From NCBI RefSeq assembly GCF_900177615.1, contig NZ_FXAP01000006.1, positions 124,001 through 188,000 on the forward strand: a DNA stretch of 64,000 nucleotides, given 5' to 3'. Under the pieces are notes generated by a model. The model ran no database searches. It worked only from the letters and a program-made list of their open reading frames with translations, and was not told the DNA's origin. Positions within the stretch are counted from its first letter, which is position 1; each line of letters begins with the position of its first letter. Both the position numbers and the translations under genes were made by a program. The DNA comes from Plantibacter flavus (GTDB lineage: Bacteria; Actinomycetota; Actinomycetes; Actinomycetales; Microbacteriaceae). Positions 42,937-51,312 of this stretch are shown piece after piece.

Positions 42937-43812
42937 TCAGGCCTCCGGGATCTCGCGGCCGAAGGCCTCGAGGGTGACGGCCTCCGGCTCGGGCCCGCCG
43001 CGGACACCGGTCTCGAGGGCGTCAATCTGCGCAAGCTCATCGTCGGTGAGCGCGAAGTCGAACACGTCGATGTTCTCCGCGATGCGCACCGACTTGGTCG
43101 ACTTCGGGATGACCTGGCGGCCCTCCTGAATGTGCCAGCGCAACATCACCTGAGCGGCCGACTTCCCGTACCGCTCACCGATGCCGAGGATGACCGGCTC
43201 ATCGAAGCTGCGGCGCTCGGAGTCGCGGTAGGAGGTGATGCCGCCGATCGGGGACCACGCTTGCGTGAGAATGCCGTGCTCAGCGCCGAACGCCTGGACC
43301 TCGCGCTGCTGGAAGTACGGGTGGACCTCGATCTGGTTGACGGTCGGGACGACGGTCGTCTCGTCGAGGAGGCGGGTCAGGTGCTCGACCATGAAGTTGC
43401 TGACGCCGATCGCCCGGACCTTGCCGTCTGCGAGGAGCTGTTCGAGGGCCCGGTACGCACCGATGGTCTGCTCGAACTCGCTCGGGAGAGCCTGGTGGAG
43501 GATGAGCAGGTCGAGCTGATCGACACCCAACTTGCCGGCGCTCTTGGTGAAGGAGTGCAACGTCTCGTCGTAGCCGTAGTCGCTGATCCAGATCTTCGTC
43601 TCGATGAAGACCTCGGAACGGTCGAGGCCGGATGAGGCGATCGCGTCACCGACCCCGCGCTCGTTCGCGTAGGCGGCCGCGGTGTCGATGTGGCGGTAGC
43701 CGGCTTGCAGGGCGGCGGAGACCGCGGCGGTGGTCTCATCCGGCGGGGTCTGGAAGACGCCGAGCCCGAGAGCGGGGATGACGACGCCGTTGTTCAGAGT
43801 GAAAGTGTCCAT
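42937..43812 (-). CDS. aldo/keto reductase (2,5-diketo-D-gluconate reductase type)
   Basis: 291 residues. AKR5-like: LGLGVFQTPPDETTAAV, catalytic Asp and Tyr in YRHIDTAAAYANERGVG, Lys in VFIETKIWISD, His in LLILHQALPSEFE, and VIPKSTKSVRIAENIDVFDF at the NADPH site. First gene of the AKR-flavodoxin-AKR operon. The 86-bp gap to the divergent XRE gene contains a 27-bp palindrome. Confidence 0.9.
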   Translation of the reverse strand: MDTFTLNNGVVIPALGLGVFQTPPDETTAAVSAALQAGYRHIDTAAAYANERGVGDAIASSGLDRSEVFIETKIWISDYGYDETLHSFTKSAGKLGVDQLDLLILHQALPSEFEQTIGAYRALEQLLADGKVRAIGVSNFMVEHLTRLLDETTVVPTVNQIEVHPYFQQREVQAFGAEHGILTQAWSPIGGITSYRDSERRSFDEPVILGIGERYGKSAAQVMLRWHIQEGRQVIPKSTKSVRIAENIDVFDFALTDDELAQIDALETGVRGGPEPEAVTLEAFGREIPEA

Positions 43813-43842
43813 ACGTCGACGCTACGAGCACGGCCCAGCGGG

Positions 43843-43869
43843 GTGGGAGTTACTGACGGTACCTCCCAC
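43843..43869. promoter_or_regulatory. 27-bp palindromic operator between AKR operon and XRE regulator
   Basis: Arms GTGGGAGTTAC and GTACCTCCCAC around the centre TGACG; 10 of 11 pairs are perfect. Its central place between divergent starts suggests that the XRE (MmyB-like) protein controls both its own gene and the reductase operon. Confidence 0.75.
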
Positions 43870-43898
43870 GAGCGATCGCGGCGACGTACCGTTACAGG

Positions 43899-44774
43899 GT
43901 GGATATCAAAGCGCAGGTGCAGGAGTTCCTGACCAGTCGACGTGCGAAACTCACCCCGCACGACGCTGGGCTCCCAGACCTGGGCGGCCAGCGGCGCGTC
44001 GCGGGGCTTCGCCGCGAGGAGGTCGCGATGCTCTCCGGTGTCAGCGTCGACTACTACGTCCGGCTCGAACGCGGCAACCTCGCCGGCGTCTCCGAGAGCG
44101 TCCTCGAAGCGCTGTCGCGCGCCCTCCAACTCGACGAGGCCGAGCATGCGCACCTGCTCGATCTTGCTCACGTCGCGAACGCCTCCCCGGTCGCACGCCG
44201 ACGAACACCCGCGAACCGGGTCCGCCCGACGATCCAACGACTCCTCGACAGCATGGGAGCCCCCGCCGTCATCAGGAACGGGCGATCCGACATGCTCGCC
44301 ACCAACACGCTCGGTCGGGCGCTGTATGCGCCGATGTTCATAGACCCGGCCGGGACACCGAACTCCGCCCGGTTCACGTTCCTCGACCCGCGCTCGAAGG
44401 ACTTCTATCCCGATTGGGACCGCCTCGCTTCCGACCTCGTCGCCTCTCTTCGCGGCGAAGCCGGCCGACGCCCCTACGACAAACGACTCACCGATCTGAT
44501 CGGTGAACTCTCCACCCGGAGTGAGGACTTCGGTGTCCGCTGGGCTGCTCACGACGTCCACGCCCACCGCACCGGCAAGAAACGCATCCACCACCCCGTC
44601 GTCGGCGACATCGAACTCACCTTCGAAGCCATGGAGCTCACCGCCGACGACGGACTCTCCCTCATCGCCTACGGCACCGAACCGGACTCATCCTCAGAAC
44701 AGGCACTCGCGCTGCTTGCAAGCTGGGCCGCCACCCAAACGAACTCCAGACGTGCCGCTGCAAGGCCAACCTGA
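43899..44774 (+). CDS. XRE/MmyB-like transcriptional regulator
   Basis: 291 residues from GTG 43899. N-terminal helix-turn-helix RRVAGLRREEVAMLSGVSVD with YYVRLERGNLAGVSESVLEA, the exact opening of the MmyB-like actinobacterial family. The C-terminal PAS-like MmyB ligand domain (IRNGRSDMLATNTLGRALY onward, about residue 120-270) binds fatty-acid-like molecules in solved members. Divergent regulators of this type commonly control neighbouring reductases. Confidence 0.92.
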   Translation: MDIKAQVQEFLTSRRAKLTPHDAGLPDLGGQRRVAGLRREEVAMLSGVSVDYYVRLERGNLAGVSESVLEALSRALQLDEAEHAHLLDLAHVANASPVARRRTPANRVRPTIQRLLDSMGAPAVIRNGRSDMLATNTLGRALYAPMFIDPAGTPNSARFTFLDPRSKDFYPDWDRLASDLVASLRGEAGRRPYDKRLTDLIGELSTRSEDFGVRWAAHDVHAHRTGKKRIHHPVVGDIELTFEAMELTADDGLSLIAYGTEPDSSSEQALALLASWAATQTNSRRAAARPT

Positions 44775-44934
44775 CGCCGACCCGGAAATCGACGCGTCGA
44801 GTAATCGTGTTCAGGGCATCTCGTCTGTGGAGGAATATGCCACTTCTCCAAGAACCCTGTCCTTCTGGCCGCAGCCGACTGCGCTGGAATCCTGGCATGG
44901 TCCGGCATCTCCGACGCGAACCTACAGCGGTCGG

Positions 44935-45040
44935 GTGCGGAGCGGCCCACCGAGGCCCTCACCGAGCTCCCTCCGGTCACTGAGCTCCCACCGGTCACTG
45001 AGCTTGTCGAAGTGCGCCCTTGGACAGGCTCAACGAACTG
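44935..45040. repeat. interspersed-repeat cluster
   Basis: Two to three copies of CCGGTCACTGAGCT type, one with the full TGAGCTTGTCGAAGTGCGCCC core, and an inverted half (CTTGGACAGGCTCAACGAAC), fill the convergent gap. No gene lies in the 290 bp between the XRE and the repair gene. These are the last copies of the family I see before 61 kb. Confidence 0.8.
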
Positions 45041-45064
45041 AGCTCGGCCATGGTGACGCCCGCC

Positions 45065-46174
45065 TCACTCCACCGGCGGCAGCAGCTCGAACGCCAGCGG
45101 CTCGGTCGCGACCCCGTTCACCTGCAGCGCGATCCCGTGTGCCCCCGGGTGGTAGCGGCGGGTGGTGATCGCGCGGAACGAGTGCTCCCGGGCGAGGAGG
45201 ATGTGCTCGCCCGGGGCCAGCTCGGTCGTCGTCAGTTTGAACGTCTTCGTCTTCTGCGAGCCGTTCGCCTTCTGGTGGTGCACGACGTAGTCGATCGCGA
45301 GGCGGGCCGTGTCGGTGCCGGTGTTGCGGACGGTCGCGACGAACCGGACCGTTCCGCCGAAGGGGACGTGGGCGCTGTCGACCGCGAAGCCCTCGACCTC
45401 CGTCGTCGCCGCGCCGAAGCCGAGGGCCGCGAGCGCACCCGGGTCACCGCGCTTCACGAGGGTGCGCAGGGCGTGGCGGACGAGCGCCGGGGTGTTGGCG
45501 TCGGGGTCGGCCAGCCAGCGGTTCGCGGTGGCGACGACGAGCTCGGGGTCGTCACGGCTGAGGTCGTTGAGGTGGTTGGCGACGGACCGGCGAACGTATT
45601 CGCTCGGGTCGCGGTAGAGGGCGTCGAGGATCGGGACGGTGACGCCCGCGTTGGCGACGATCTCCCGCACGCGCACGGCCCACGGCAGGTAGGGGCGGGT
45701 GCCTTCGCTGGCGAGGCGGCGGATGTGCTCGTTGTCGGAGGTGGTCCAGTCGACGACGATGGCGAGCGCGCGGTCGAGGTCGTGGCGGAGCAGGGTACGG
45801 ATGGCGAACTCGGCGGTGAGGCGTTCGGTGAGTTCGGCGAGGAGTCGCATGGCGTCGTCGAAGGCGTCGGGAGTGCCCTCCTCGACCGCACGGGCTGCCA
45901 CGGCGCTCGTCACCGGCCAGATCAGCCAGCCGGTGAACGCGGGGTTCGTCGCCTGGGCGGTGCGGATGACGCCGGCGAGCGTCGGGTAGTCGCCGGGGAC
46001 GTCCTCGAGCAGGGCGTCGCGCAGGAGGTCGGCGCGCTCGCGGAGGGCGAGGCCGTCGAGTCGCTCGGCAGCGTGGGCTGTGGCGTCGAACGGGTTGCCC
46101 GGCGCTGCCTCCTGAAGCGAGCGGGTGAGGGTGCGGGCGACGGCGGTGCCGAGGAGCTCGTCTGCGAAGGGCAT
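45065..46174 (-). CDS. DNA alkylation repair protein (AlkC/AlkD-like HEAT repeats, Ig-like C-terminus)
   Basis: 369 residues from ATG 46174 (MPFADELLGTAVARTLTRSL). The first 250 residues are HEAT-like helices (WTTSDNEHIRRLASEGTRPY and DPSEYVRRSVANHLNDLSRD are typical of the alkylpurine glycosylase superfamily). The last about 110 residues form a beta domain (GGTVRFVATVRNTGTDTARL, AIDYVVHHQKANGSQKTKTF), as in AlkC2/AlkF-type proteins. Likely excises N3-/N7-alkylated purines. Confidence 0.87.
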   Translation of the reverse strand: MPFADELLGTAVARTLTRSLQEAAPGNPFDATAHAAERLDGLALRERADLLRDALLEDVPGDYPTLAGVIRTAQATNPAFTGWLIWPVTSAVAARAVEEGTPDAFDDAMRLLAELTERLTAEFAIRTLLRHDLDRALAIVVDWTTSDNEHIRRLASEGTRPYLPWAVRVREIVANAGVTVPILDALYRDPSEYVRRSVANHLNDLSRDDPELVVATANRWLADPDANTPALVRHALRTLVKRGDPGALAALGFGAATTEVEGFAVDSAHVPFGGTVRFVATVRNTGTDTARLAIDYVVHHQKANGSQKTKTFKLTTTELAPGEHILLAREHSFRAITTRRYHPGAHGIALQVNGVATEPLAFELLPPVE

Positions 46175-46221
46175 ACGGCGATCATGGCGTGTGCCGCTGA
46201 CAGCTGCGGTGCCGGGCCTGG

Positions 46222-46253
46222 GTTGAGGCGCCCGGAGGTGTTCCAGTTTCGCC
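46222..46253 (+). repeat. third repeat family, copy A
   Basis: GTTGAGGCGCCCGGAGGTG followed by TTCCAGTTTCGCCCC. The same 32-bp pattern recurs at 48082 (direct) and 48027 (inverted). The rest of the 278-bp gap from 46175 to 46452 shows no gene. Confidence 0.6.
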
Positions 46254-46452
46254 CCGGAGACCGCTCCAGGCTGTGGAGTTGATCGCTTCACGGCGTCGTT
46301 CTGTGAGTGGAGTGTGTCGCGGGGCCGTGATTGATGAGGGCGGGAGATCTCCTGGAGAACGTCGCCGGGCCGTCAGGGGCAAGTGACCGGGAAACGATCG
46401 CGGGGCGTTCCCACGCCAGCTCGGCTGTGCCCGTCGGGAAGCGTTCAGATTG

Positions 46453-47376
46453 TCAGCGTTCGAGGCGAGGGGTGCTGATGTTCAGGCGGCGCGTCTCGCG
46501 CAGCGTGTCCGCGAGGACCGCTGACGCTTCTGGTGTGTGCGGATCCGTGTGTGCTGCGAGGCTCCTCCTGGCCATCGGAATCAGCCTCGTCGCCCAGGCG
46601 GAGGCAGTAGCGATCAGGCCAGGCAGCCGAAACGGCAGCATCGCGTTGCGGTGTGATCGGAGGTCGACCCCTCGAGCCTCGAGAACGGGTAGCAGTTCAC
46701 GGGTCGTCAGGAAGGCGTCGCGGAATGCTCGCCGGTCGCCCGTCATCTTCGCCAGCGACCCGCTCCGGATGGCCTGATCGAACATGCCGGCGTCGGCGAT
46801 GAAGTGCAACCACAACCACCCTCGGATGTCCTGTTCTCGCCGAACGGCGACGCCGGCTCCCCTGAAGGCTCGGAGGACTTCCTCCTCCCGCCGGTTGGGC
46901 GAGACGTCCGGCGTGCCGATGATGACCGAGGGCAGCATTGCGCCACTCAGCACCCCGTCGTCCCCGAAGCCGCCGCCACTACCAGGGAACCCGAACACGA
47001 CTTGCTCGGCCGGGAGCGGCGCGACCGCGGTCAGCGGCTCCTCCCAGACATTGCCGAACACCAACACTGTCGCGTCGCCGATGCGGGGAGCCAAAAACGC
47101 GGTCGCCTCCGCGAGACGATGGTGCCCGACGCTCAGCACGACCAGGTCGAACCCATCTGCCGGATCGAGGGACTCCCGAAGCGGGGTCCGGAACGTTTCG
47201 CGAACCCTGCGGCCGAACGGTCTCCGGCGCGCATCGATCCAGTCCAGCTGCACCTCGTCGCCGTACTCCGCGGCGCGCCCTGGACGCACATAGAACTCGA
47301 CGTCGTGGCCGGCCGCCTGGAACACGCGACCGTACAGCGTCGCGATCACCCCTCTGCCGAACATCAAGATGCGCAA
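46453..47376 (-). CDS. ketopantoate reductase-like NAD(P)-dependent oxidoreductase
   Basis: 307 residues if started at TTG 47376, which has a GGAAGAGG ribosome site and gives LRILMFGRGVIATLYG at the N-terminus. An ATG at 47412 is in frame but lies inside an operator palindrome. ApbA/PanE fold: N-terminal Rossmann region, VVLSVGHHRLAEATAFL, and a C-terminal helical domain (HFIADAGMFDQAIRSGS). Pantothenate synthesis is uncertain, since many paralogues have other substrates. Divergent from a TetR gene. Confidence 0.8.
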   Translation of the reverse strand: MRILMFGRGVIATLYGRVFQAAGHDVEFYVRPGRAAEYGDEVQLDWIDARRRPFGRRVRETFRTPLRESLDPADGFDLVVLSVGHHRLAEATAFLAPRIGDATVLVFGNVWEEPLTAVAPLPAEQVVFGFPGSGGGFGDDGVLSGAMLPSVIIGTPDVSPNRREEEVLRAFRGAGVAVRREQDIRGWLWLHFIADAGMFDQAIRSGSLAKMTGDRRAFRDAFLTTRELLPVLEARGVDLRSHRNAMLPFRLPGLIATASAWATRLIPMARRSLAAHTDPHTPEASAVLADTLRETRRLNISTPRLER

Positions 47377-47395
47377 CTGGTGCCTCTTCCTTAAA

Positions 47396-47440
47396 ATGGA
47401 GATCGTCTCCATTGAGGAGTATATATGGAGATCATCTCCA
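47396..47440. promoter_or_regulatory. two tandem TetR operators
   Basis: TGGAGATCGTCTCCA (47397-47411) and TGGAGATCATCTCCA (47426-47440) are palindromes of the same design, 29 bases centre to centre. They lie in the 86-bp gap between the divergent reductase and TetR genes. The spacing, nearly three helical turns, would let two repressor dimers sit on one face. Confidence 0.88.
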
Positions 47441-47462
47441 ATTGTCAATGAGAGGAGTCTGC

Positions 47463-48011
47463 ATGGCCGAGATTCGAGCTCTGCGAGTGGACGCCCGCCG
47501 CAACCGGGACGCGATCGTAGCCGCTGCGCGTGATGTCTTCGACCGGGACGAGCAACTGCGCTTCGACGACTTCGCGGCGCGCGCCGGTGTGGGGGTTGGA
47601 ACCCTCTATCGACACTTCCCCACCCGGGAGGCGCTGGCCGCCGCAGTGTACGAGGGCGAGGTCGCCGCACTCTGCGACCAGGCAAACGACCCGGCGCGGT
47701 CTCCGGGGAAGAACCTCGACGTGTTCCTTCGCGGGTTCGTCGAGTACGTGATTGCCCACACCGGTCTCGCCCGCGCCCTGGCAGCAGCTACAGACCCTGC
47801 AGCACTGGCCGACGGCGGCATCAGAGTCGAACGCACCGTCGCCGACCTCCTGGAACACGCGGCCGCCGACGGTGCCATCCGCCCTGGCACGCCTGTCGGA
47901 GCGGTCATGATCGTGCTCCACGGCATCTCGTCTACGATCGATCGCCCCCACTGGGAGTCAGAGGCGCGCGCAGCCGTCGAACTCCTGCTCGCCGGACTCC
48001 GAGAACGCTGA
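47463..48011 (+). CDS. TetR-family transcriptional regulator
   Basis: 182 residues from ATG 47463 with AGAGGAG before it. Helix-turn-helix AIVAAARDVFDRDEQLRFDD with ARAGVGVGTLYRHFPTREAL. The C-terminal domain (TetR_C_33/SbtR-like) has LRGFVEYVIAHTGLARALAA. It should bind the two TGGAGATCRTCTCCA operators upstream and regulate itself and the reductase. Confidence 0.92.
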   Translation: MAEIRALRVDARRNRDAIVAAARDVFDRDEQLRFDDFAARAGVGVGTLYRHFPTREALAAAVYEGEVAALCDQANDPARSPGKNLDVFLRGFVEYVIAHTGLARALAAATDPAALADGGIRVERTVADLLEHAAADGAIRPGTPVGAVMIVLHGISSTIDRPHWESEARAAVELLLAGLRER

Positions 48012-48026
48012 TCGCCGCATCGCAGA

Positions 48027-48113
48027 GGGGGCGAACTTCACCTTTCCAGGCGACTCAACGTGCGCGGGCGTCGCCACCTGTGTTGAGTCGCCCGGAACGG
48101 TTCCAATATCGCC
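48027..48113. repeat. third repeat family, inverted pair B and C
   Basis: The copy at 48082-48113 (GTTGAGTCGCCCGGAACGGT...) faces an inverted copy at 48027-48059 (...ACCTTTCCAGGCGACTCAAC), forming a long hairpin downstream of the TetR gene. A matching single copy is at 46222. Confidence 0.65.
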
Positions 48114-48192
48114 CGTTTTCCGACACATCCGGGCAACTCAGCGCGACGGGGCGTTCTGCCTCCGTTCACCCGGTCGCGATAGCCTGGCGCGC

Positions 48193-48720
48193 ATGACTGC
48201 ATCGCTGACTGCCCTGGCCGAAGAACTCACGCGTCGGGGCCTCGTCGCCTCTCCGGAGATCGAGGACACCTTCGTTTACGGGCTCGCCCGCTTCGGCGCG
48301 ATCGACGCCGAGGTCATGCTCAACGTCGACCCCGAGCCCGAGGAGCAGGAGGGCGAGCCGGAGCCGGCGGCGCTCGCCGACTTGGCGCAGCGGGTCCTGT
48401 CGACGCCGACGGCGGAGTGGAAGGTGCTGCTCGACCGCGTGGCGTCGGAGATCGAGGAGGCCGTCGAGTCGGACGAGGTCATCGAGACCGCCGACCTGCG
48501 TGACGACCTCGTGCTGCGATCGGTGATCGTCTTCATCGACGCCGTGCTGCTCTCGTTCGACGCGCCGAAGCAGTTCCCCGACAGCTCGGTGCTCGTGCAG
48601 CTCGACGCCGACCTCGCCTTCGAGGCCGTCGAGGTCGAGCCCGACGAGGACGACGAAGAGGGCGTCGAGTCGATCAAGTTCTCGACCGTCGAGGAGCTCG
48701 TGCGCCGCCTCTCGATGTGA
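48193..48720 (+). CDS. acidic hypothetical protein
   Basis: 175 residues, very acidic (PEPEEQEGEPEPAAL and EVEPDEDDEEGVESIKF), helical pattern throughout. No family recognised. GATAGC lies 10 bases before the ATG without a ribosome site, suggesting leaderless translation. High GC3 supports a real gene. Confidence 0.72.
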   Translation: MTASLTALAEELTRRGLVASPEIEDTFVYGLARFGAIDAEVMLNVDPEPEEQEGEPEPAALADLAQRVLSTPTAEWKVLLDRVASEIEEAVESDEVIETADLRDDLVLRSVIVFIDAVLLSFDAPKQFPDSSVLVQLDADLAFEAVEVEPDEDDEEGVESIKFSTVEELVRRLSM

Positions 48721-48868
48721 GTGCGGCGTCGGAGTGGCGGTACTGACCGCGAGTCGACCCGTCAGTTGCGACGGTCCTGCCCGCCCTGAGGCCGGTGCCG
48801 TCGCCTTCGTGACGAGTTGTGTCATCGGACGCTGGCCAGATATCGCGCTCACCGCCGACACTGTCCGC

Positions 48869-49426
48869 ATGACTCTCCTCACGAACGACCTCGCTACCGT
48901 CCCCAACGTCTCCGCAACCGAGCGCGCGGACCGCCTCGCTGCCGCGGGCGCCTCCTGGTCTGAGCGGATCGCTTCCGCGCCATCGAGTGCGGCGCTCACC
49001 TACCGCGTCTCCGGCTCCGGCGAGGGCTCGGTCGCGAGTGCGATCACCGCAGGCAAGCACCGCTTCCTCGTCGACGAGCCGGCCGCGCTGGCTGGTGACG
49101 ATGTCGCGGCGAGCCCGGTCGAGTTCGCGCTCGGTGCGCTCATCTCCTGCCAGATCGTCGTCTACCGGCTGTACGCGAGCGCGCTGGGCATCCAGGTCGA
49201 CGACATCAGCGTCGAAGCTGAGGGTGACCTCGACGTGCGCAACCTCTTCGGCATCACGGACGAGGTTCGCGCGGGGTTCTCGACGATCCGGCTGAACATC
49301 AGCATCAGCGGCCCCGAGACTGAGGACCGGTACCAGGAGCTGCGCGCCGCGGTCGATGCGCACTGCCCGGTGCTCGACCTGTTCCAGAACCCGACGCCGG
49401 TGGAGATCACCGTTTCGAAGGGATGA
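48869..49426 (+). CDS. OsmC-family protein
   Basis: 185 residues from ATG 48869 (MTLLTNDLATVPNVSATERA). OsmC fold: FLVDEPAALAGDDVAASPVE, FALGALISCQIVVYRLYASA (reactive cysteine in the central helix) and DAHCPVLDLFQNPTPVEITV (second cysteine). The two-cysteine pair reduces organic hydroperoxides. It is the last gene before the lower-GC defence island. Confidence 0.88.
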   Translation: MTLLTNDLATVPNVSATERADRLAAAGASWSERIASAPSSAALTYRVSGSGEGSVASAITAGKHRFLVDEPAALAGDDVAASPVEFALGALISCQIVVYRLYASALGIQVDDISVEAEGDLDVRNLFGITDEVRAGFSTIRLNISISGPETEDRYQELRAAVDAHCPVLDLFQNPTPVEITVSKG

Positions 49427-49578
49427 TCGGGGGCGAATAGCTCATCCCAACGAATCGTCGAGGTCCATGCTTACGGCGAGGACGACGCCGAGGCTCACAC
49501 TCTTCCTTTGGATGTGGGCCTCCTCGCGGTGTCAGAGTGGCGATCCCCTGCCGGGGCGGAACGACTTACTGTGTATGT

Positions 49579-50010
49579 GTGCAACCAGCTCCTGACCGGC
49601 CAAGCGCGAAGACTTCGTCCCGCATGAGGTCCGTACGCCGCTCGGACACTGGCGCCGAGCTGGCGGTGCGCCGCGAGTTGTTCGCAAGGGGGCGACGCTA
49701 CCGGATTGATCTGTCCCCGGTTCGAGGCATGCGCAGTCGAGCTGACATCGTCTTCACTAAGCATCGCTTGGCCGTCTACATCGACGGGTGTTTCTGGCAT
49801 AAATGTCCACTACACGCTTCCCTGCCGAGGTCGAACAGCGCTTGGTGGGCAGAGAAGCTGGCTGCGAACGAGACGCGCGATCGTCGAGTGGATCGGGAAC
49901 TCGCAGCTGCAGGCTGGCGGGTCCTTCGGGCTTGGGAGCATGAGCCGCCGGTAGACGTTGCAGATCGCATCGATGCTGAGCTATCGCGGAGTGTCGGACC
50001 TGTGTTCTAA
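49579..50010 (+). CDS. vsr: very short patch repair endonuclease (Vsr)
   Basis: 143 residues from GTG 49579. The Vsr signature is clear: SDTGAELAVRRELFARGRRY, metal-binding Asp56 in SRADIVF, and zinc or structural residues in VYIDGCFWHKCPLH (Cys71, His74, Cys76), then WWAEKLAANETRDRRVDREL and LRAWEHE. Vsr nicks at T:G mismatches that arise by deamination of 5-methylcytosine made by a partner methyltransferase, here the next gene (81 bp downstream). First gene of a five-gene defence operon. Confidence 0.93.
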   Translation: MQPAPDRPSAKTSSRMRSVRRSDTGAELAVRRELFARGRRYRIDLSPVRGMRSRADIVFTKHRLAVYIDGCFWHKCPLHASLPRSNSAWWAEKLAANETRDRRVDRELAAAGWRVLRAWEHEPPVDVADRIDAELSRSVGPVF

Positions 50011-50090
50011 CGTGAGGCGCGAGCGTCGACTCGAGTTCTGCGCAGAACTCAACTAGTGTCGACTCAGACGAGATGTGTTGGAGGTTGGGC

Positions 50091-51278
50091 GTGACTGAGC
50101 CAAAATTTAGGGTGGCGGCCCTCTTCGCCGGCATCGGCGGCATCGAACTAGGGTTCGAGCGTGCGCTAGGGCACGAGGTCGAAACGAGCATGTTCTGCGA
50201 ATGGTGGGAGCCAGCTCAGAACGTGCTCCGCGCGCGCTTCCCGGGCGTGGAAGTACATCCCGACATTCGCGAGCTTAGGACCCTACCGGAAGATGTCAAC
50301 CTCGTCACAGCCGGATTCCCTTGCACCGACCTCTCCCAGGCAGGTCGTACATCCGGGATCGGAGGCGCGAACTCTGGTCTGGTGAGCCACTTGTTTGATG
50401 CGCTGAGGCTTGCCGGCGAAGGCTCGGTATTGCCAACCCTCCTGATTGAGAACGTTCCCAATATGCTTGCGCTCGATCGCGGCAAGGCCATGAGTTACCT
50501 AGTGGGCGAGCTGGAATCGCTCGGGTACGCCTGGGCCTATCGGGTGGTGGACTCCCGCTTCACGGGGGTGCCACAGCGGAGACGACGTGTCATCATGGTG
50601 GCGTCCGCCACCCTTGATCCCCGCCAGGTTCTCTTTGCGGATGATGCTGGAAGCCCAACTCCCGATCAATTGTCAGATGACGCCTTTGGTTTCTACTGGA
50701 CTGAAGGACGCGGTGGGCTGGGGTGGGCGCAAGATGCCGTTCCGACCTTAAAGGGCGGCTCCACAATCGGGATCCCGTCGCCACCAGCTGTGTGGGTGCC
50801 CGCCGCCGCACGCGGTCGACGGTTCGTCAAACCTTCAATCGAAGACGCTGAGGCTATGCAGGGCTTTGACAGGGGATGGACCGAGGTCGAGGGCGTCAGT
50901 ACTCGGAAGAACGGCCCCAGGTGGAAGCTCGTCGGAAACGCGGTCACTGTCGGCGTCGCGCAATGGGTTGGTGGCCGTCTCGCTTCTCCGGGCGAGCCGA
51001 GCGTTGACTATGTGCCCTGGGCGCATTCGAAGGGGAGCTGGCCCACCGCGGCCTACGGACGCGCCGGAGAAATGTGGACCGTTCCCGGCTTGTCGGAATT
51101 CCCTGTGGCTATGCCATACACGCACCTCGGAGACGTCGTCGACTGGGAAGCATCCGAGCCGCTGTCTCACAGGGCATCCGCCGGGTTCCTCAGCCGGCTC
51201 GAGCGGGGAAATCTTGGTCGTCATCCTGGATTTCGCGAGGACATCGCGTCGCATGTTGAGATCATGACGCCGAGATAG
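50091..51278 (+). CDS. dcm: DNA (cytosine-5) methyltransferase
   Basis: 395 residues from GTG 50091 (GGAGG ribosome site; ATG 50073 also in frame). Motif I FAGIGGIELGF, motif IV GFPCTDLSQAG with catalytic Cys78, motif VI ENVPN (120-124), motif VIII PQRRRRVIMV, then target recognition about 190-260, and motif X WKLVGNAVTVGVAQWVGGRL. The last about 100 residues extend past motif X, which is longer than in compact enzymes. It methylates the host site and so protects against the following putative endonuclease. Symbol by analogy. Confidence 0.94.
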   Translation: MTEPKFRVAALFAGIGGIELGFERALGHEVETSMFCEWWEPAQNVLRARFPGVEVHPDIRELRTLPEDVNLVTAGFPCTDLSQAGRTSGIGGANSGLVSHLFDALRLAGEGSVLPTLLIENVPNMLALDRGKAMSYLVGELESLGYAWAYRVVDSRFTGVPQRRRRVIMVASATLDPRQVLFADDAGSPTPDQLSDDAFGFYWTEGRGGLGWAQDAVPTLKGGSTIGIPSPPAVWVPAAARGRRFVKPSIEDAEAMQGFDRGWTEVEGVSTRKNGPRWKLVGNAVTVGVAQWVGGRLASPGEPSVDYVPWAHSKGSWPTAAYGRAGEMWTVPGLSEFPVAMPYTHLGDVVDWEASEPLSHRASAGFLSRLERGNLGRHPGFREDIASHVEIMTPR

Positions 51279-51312
51279 TGGGGATTGCCTGGGATCAGGG
51301 TACGTTTTATGT

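Noticed and set aside
47377-47412. ATG 47412 as start of the ketopantoate reductase-like protein
   Set aside because: It lies inside a TetR operator palindrome and lacks a ribosome site; TTG 47376 has GGAAGAGG and a normal Rossmann N-terminus.
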